Below, piece after piece: positions 18,868-21,944 of a DNA stretch of 21,944 nucleotides. The DNA is from a virus. The notes beneath the pieces are model-generated. The model was not told where the DNA came from. It was given only the letters and a program-made list of their open reading frames with translations, and searched no databases. Positions within the stretch are counted from its first letter, which is position 1; each line of letters begins with the position of its first letter. Where the stretch lies: IMG/VR virus record IMGVR_UViG_3300019886_000029, positions 1 to 21,944 of that record. One strand, written 5' to 3'. Made by a program: the position numbers and the translations under genes.

Positions 18868-19536
18868 TTATCCACCTCTTGATTGCTGTATCTTTTGCAA
18901 GATAGCCATCAATGCCTGTTGACCTTGTCCCCCTTGTTGTGGTTGTCCTTGTTGCATTTGTTGTTGATTTTGTGGCTGTTGTTCAGTTTGTTGTCCACCA
19001 CCATAAACAGTTTGAAGTAAAGAGGAAAACGGAGACTTATGATCTTGTGTCAATTTATCTATAATCTTTTTAAACTTAGGATTTAAAGAAGCTAATGCGC
19101 CAGCTTCCAATGGCTGTCTTCCTTTTTCTATTTCTGACATAATAAATTGATTAAGTTCAGGTGAATATTGTTCAATGACATTCCCGTTTTGCTGTGGGTT
19201 TTCTTCTTGCTCTTCTTTATCTTTAGGTTTTTCCATACTTTGTTTTATAAAATCTAAACCACTCTCTAAAGATAAACCACCTTCCATGCCTCTTTTTAAA
19301 GCATCTCCAAATTTTGGGCTTACTTTACTAATTCCTTTTAAAGCAAGTTCAGGTGTTATATATTCGCTTAAAAAAGGAGCTATTTTAGCCGATAAAGCAG
19401 CTCCACCCGATAAAGCTGTAGTTCCTGCTGCTGTTAAAGCTAATTTACCAGCAGTTCTTAATCCACCTTTGATTCTTTCATCAGATTCTTTTATGCCTCT
19501 TATCCTTCCTTCTGCTACTTGTTCGCTTGCTCTCAT
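18868..19536 (-). CDS. Internal virion protein, Gln-rich C-terminus
   Basis: The 222-residue product has a small-residue, Ala/Gly/Leu N-terminal segment (GLRTAGKLALTAAGTTALSGGAALSAKIAPFLSEYI, about 25-60) suited to membrane contact, a charged middle (about 100-125) and a Gln-rich tail (about 180-215). This composition is typical of phage ejection or internal virion proteins (P22 gp7/gp16/gp20 type). It overlaps the upstream gene by four bases. No exact family is claimed. Confidence 0.6.
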   Translation of the reverse strand: MRASEQVAEGRIRGIKESDERIKGGLRTAGKLALTAAGTTALSGGAALSAKIAPFLSEYITPELALKGISKVSPKFGDALKRGMEGGLSLESGLDFIKQSMEKPKDKEEQEENPQQNGNVIEQYSPELNQFIMSEIEKGRQPLEAGALASLNPKFKKIIDKLTQDHKSPFSSLLQTVYGGGQQTEQQPQNQQQMQQGQPQQGGQGQQALMAILQKIQQSRGG

Positions 19537-20921
19537 TTTTCATTCCTTTTATTTGGTAAAATAAAATAATCACCCCAATATATACTAAATGGCCCAAAAC
19601 GAGCTTCAATGTCTTGTTTTTGATGAGGAAGCATAGGAATAGAATCTTGATTGTCTGAAAAATAATCTAAAAATGATCTTACATCAAAAAATGGATCTTT
19701 ATTTCGTGCTTCCTGTGCAATAGATAATGGGCTTTGTTCTAAAAGTCCTTTTTCTACAATTTGTCTAGCAAAATTTCTTGAAGATTCAGATCTATTTCCA
19801 CTTTGTATTCTAGGCATTGAATTTATTTCATTTTTAATTTGTTTTGAGGTCGGATAAGTTAATGAAGCAGCTGCCATATTTGACATTCCAAAACCGCCAT
19901 CTTTTGGATCTTTTCTTAAAATATCATTAAATTCTTTAAGATTTCCTGTTTGTTCAAATGCTTTTTGATAAGATTGTAATGACTTTAATGTTTCTTTATT
20001 ATTGAAATAATAATCTACAACGCCACGATTTGCTAAAACTTTCAATTCTTGTTTTTTATCTGCAAAATCTACAAGATGCTGTGACCATTTAGCAACTTCT
20101 TCGTCAATATTTTTATTAGGATTATTTTTAATATCCTTTTCAAGTTCCCTTTTAGCATTTTCGTAATTAACACCTGATATATCTTTTGTGAAAATTTGTT
20201 TATCTTTTTCTATCTCAAGCCTATTTCTAACAGCTTTCTCAAATTTATTGTCAACAGCATCTTTTATTTGTTCTTGTCTGTCATAAGTTTTTCTTTCAGC
20301 TTCTGGTAAAGATTTATAATATTCTTCTCTTGCATTAGCTTCTTGCTCTATTTGTTCAGGTGTAAAATTTGGAAATTGATTTCCGATTTGAGAACGCACA
20401 TTAATTCGTTGTTGAGGTGAAAAATTTGGTACATATTCTTGTGATTTTGCTGTCGGGTTTCTATCTACAATGGCAGGTTTATTTTCCTCTCTTGGATTAA
20501 TAGCTTTAGCATTTTCAACTCTTTGTATCCCAGTATCCACAACACCAGGTTGTATATTTCTTAAAGATTTTGCCGTTGATCCCTGTATAGGAGGTCTAAA
20601 TTCTTCATCTTTAAATCCTCTATTTTCGCCTTGGGGTTGTCCTTGTTCACCTTGATTCGCAAGATTTCTATACGCATTTTTATTTCCTTGCTCTCTTGCT
20701 AATTGACCAAATTGGCGTTGCATTTCAGGAGTCATGCCATAAATAGAGGCTGCTTGTGTGGCATATTCCATAGGCGTAAGATTCTTTTGTTCGCCCAGAT
20801 TTTTTAATCCTTGAGATAAACGATAATGTTCCACCTCTTTAGGAAGCTGATCACCAATTCCTTGACCTAAATTATTACCAAATGTTCCCCATTTATTAGA
20901 TGCAGGGAGTACTTGTACCAT
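19533..20921 (-). CDS. Large internal virion or DNA-transfer protein
   Basis: The 462-residue product is hydrophilic and mostly helical, with NNLGQGIGDQLPKEVEHYR at the start, an Arg/Gln-rich middle (about 90-170) with proline-containing linkers, long charged helices (about 180-300), and an aromatic C-terminus (FDVRSFLDYF... FGPFSIYWGDYF). Size, composition and placement next to a glycine-zipper protein fit the ejected proteins of short-tailed phages. AGGGG lies upstream of the ATG. The minus-strand order suggests it is made before the KTSC protein. Confidence 0.65.
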   Translation of the reverse strand: MVQVLPASNKWGTFGNNLGQGIGDQLPKEVEHYRLSQGLKNLGEQKNLTPMEYATQAASIYGMTPEMQRQFGQLAREQGNKNAYRNLANQGEQGQPQGENRGFKDEEFRPPIQGSTAKSLRNIQPGVVDTGIQRVENAKAINPREENKPAIVDRNPTAKSQEYVPNFSPQQRINVRSQIGNQFPNFTPEQIEQEANAREEYYKSLPEAERKTYDRQEQIKDAVDNKFEKAVRNRLEIEKDKQIFTKDISGVNYENAKRELEKDIKNNPNKNIDEEVAKWSQHLVDFADKKQELKVLANRGVVDYYFNNKETLKSLQSYQKAFEQTGNLKEFNDILRKDPKDGGFGMSNMAAASLTYPTSKQIKNEINSMPRIQSGNRSESSRNFARQIVEKGLLEQSPLSIAQEARNKDPFFDVRSFLDYFSDNQDSIPMLPHQKQDIEARFGPFSIYWGDYFILPNKRNEK

Positions 20922-20923
20922 GA

Positions 20924-21742
20924 TTAACCCCTAATATTTTGAGCTTGTTGAATTAATCCTCTATTTGGATTCGGTGGTGCAATACCAGGATTATTATTAG
21001 CAACTCCTTGACTATTTCCTCCACTACCTGCTAATTGTGTTCCAGCTTGACCAATTCCAGAAGCTGCACCTTGAATCAATCCTGGCTGTCCAGGCACATG
21101 AATATTTTCCAAATGCTTCTGCAAACCTTGTTGTCCTGCTTGAAATAATCCTTGTGCCCCTTGCATTCTAAGATTAGCCCTTATAGCTCCAAGTCTTTCA
21201 CTTAAATCAGTTCCCGCATTAACAGCGGCATTTCTAAATCCTGAACTTGATAAACCACCAGATCCCATACCGGCAAACTGCTCAGATAGACCGGGAATTA
21301 TTTCTTCATTAAACTGCCTCATTTGTGGAGCTGCAAAAGCATTATAATCTGCTGAATTATCGCTTAATAAATTTCTGTAATAATCTGCTGAATCACCAAA
21401 TGCCCCACCGGCTCCAGGTCTTAAACCAGCATTTACGGATTGCTCATAAAGTGGAATTTGTTCAGGCCCAAGCGTTGTTTGTTGGTAATCTTGTGGATCA
21501 TAGCCTGTTAAAAAATTACCATTTGCAGAATTTGGACTTCCTCTCATGTCTCCCATTGATCGTTGGCCAGAATTTGCAGAACTTTTTGATGAATTATTTG
21601 ATGAACCAGCTCCACCACCATATAAACCAGCAACACCTCCTATAGTCCCTCCAATAGCTGCACCCCATGGCCCGAATGGCGCTCCTGCTGCTGCTCCTGA
21701 AACGGCTCCCGCTCCTCCACCTGCCCAATTTGGTTTTGGCAT
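20924..21742 (-). CDS. Internal virion protein with N-terminal glycine zipper
   Basis: The 272-residue product begins with a strong glycine-zipper segment (GGGAGAVSGAAAGAPFGPWG... AAIGGTIGGVAGLYGGG, about 8-46), a membrane-inserting motif found in ejection proteins. It is followed by a Ser/Asn-rich linker and a helical domain (about 80-220; for example LSEQFAGMGSGGLSSSGFRNAAVN). The C-terminus is Gly/Pro/Asn-rich. The AGGAG ribosome-binding site is well placed. It likely helps pass phage DNA across the host membrane. Confidence 0.65.
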   Translation of the reverse strand: MPKPNWAGGGAGAVSGAAAGAPFGPWGAAIGGTIGGVAGLYGGGAGSSNNSSKSSANSGQRSMGDMRGSPNSANGNFLTGYDPQDYQQTTLGPEQIPLYEQSVNAGLRPGAGGAFGDSADYYRNLLSDNSADYNAFAAPQMRQFNEEIIPGLSEQFAGMGSGGLSSSGFRNAAVNAGTDLSERLGAIRANLRMQGAQGLFQAGQQGLQKHLENIHVPGQPGLIQGAASGIGQAGTQLAGSGGNSQGVANNNPGIAPPNPNRGLIQQAQNIRG

Positions 21743-21743
21743 A

Positions 21744-21944
21744 TTATAGCTCCTGTATGTATTCCCAGAAGAAATTCGCTCTATCGAATGCCTGTGGTGA
21801 GGTTATAACTAAATTTGTAGCATTCATGATTACATCGTTACCATTTATTGTTAATGCTGTAAATCCAATTGAATCTGTACCACAGACCCAAAGATCTATC
21901 AATGTAAAATTTACATCAAAAAGTATACCATGCGCATAAGTATT
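21744..21944 (-). CDS. C-terminal end of a virion protein (5' truncated)
   Basis: The minus-strand frame is open from the window edge to the TAA at 21744-21746, giving 66 residues: ...NTYAHGILFDVNFTLIDLWV, CGTDSIGFTALTINGNDVI, MNATNLVITSPQAF and ...FFWEYIQEL. The alternation of beta-type segments and the gene order suggest a virion (tail or head-tail) protein. It ends one base before the start codon of the next gene, so it is in the same operon. Confidence 0.6.
   Translation of the reverse strand, partial: NTYAHGILFDVNFTLIDLWVCGTDSIGFTALTINGNDVIMNATNLVITSPQAFDRANFFWEYIQEL

Noticed and set aside
1-21944. tRNA or rRNA genes, CRISPR array, IS element
   Set aside because: No T-arm-like GGTTCGAATCC with a partner stem, no regularly spaced repeat array and no transposase motif were seen. 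The regularly spaced repeats at 2408 and 8573 are coding.

Overview
This window looks like part of the genome of a tailed phage (or a prophage) from an AT-rich, probably Gram-negative host. The reasons are a Red-type recombination cassette (Bet plus YqaJ exonuclease), a RusA-type resolvase, a lambda-O-like replication protein with internal repeats, many tiny overlapping accessory genes of phage families (DUF551-, DUF6948- and DUF6496-like, FmdB/Com-like zinc ribbons), and a long block of virion genes (tail-fibre-like repeat proteins and glycine- and glutamine-rich internal virion proteins). The lipobox in a 51-residue protein and the low GC content fit a Gram-negative host, but the species cannot be named from this sequence. 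No rRNA, tRNA, CRISPR array or IS element was seen, and no complete integrase.

Layout. 1-1093: a few small accessory genes, a three-hairpin non-coding stretch (326-422) and a hidden minus-strand lipoprotein (431-586). 1065-2962 (minus): RusA resolvase, three small genes (two too short for an ordinary 60-residue cutoff) and the replication initiator, whose gene carries 33-bp direct repeats like lambda-type ori iterons. 2963-3200: a non-coding control region with a 78-bp dyad, two apparent face-to-face promoters and a probable ~113-nt small RNA ending in a strong terminator. 3201-3953: a small unknown gene, a hidden 36-residue membrane peptide, a Cro-like repressor and its operators. 3954-8178 (plus): recombination operon (unknown gene, Bet, YqaJ, SF2 helicase), then a tyrosine-recombinase N-half without catalytic domain and a small HTH protein. 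8199-9324: DUF6948-like protein, a Gly-Asp/Tyr/Ser hexanucleotide-repeat protein and small genes. 9219-9675 (minus): three small basic or Cys-rich genes. 9684-13201 (plus): a consensus promoter followed by about fourteen small, tightly packed genes, including a metallophosphoesterase that lacks the first metal-ligand Asp. 13193-21944 (minus): virion genes, interrupted by an HNH nuclease and by a plus-strand two-gene membrane-protein cassette (18017-18393) with its own strong promoter.

How it may work together (inference). The Cro-like repressor at 3657-3845 and its palindromes would control the rightward recombination operon. The 3025-3102 dyad would control leftward replication transcription and the small RNA. 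Bet, YqaJ, the helicase, RusA and the replication protein would form the replication-recombination module. The minus-strand block would be the late, structural module. The direct evidence for this is sequence motifs and gene order only.
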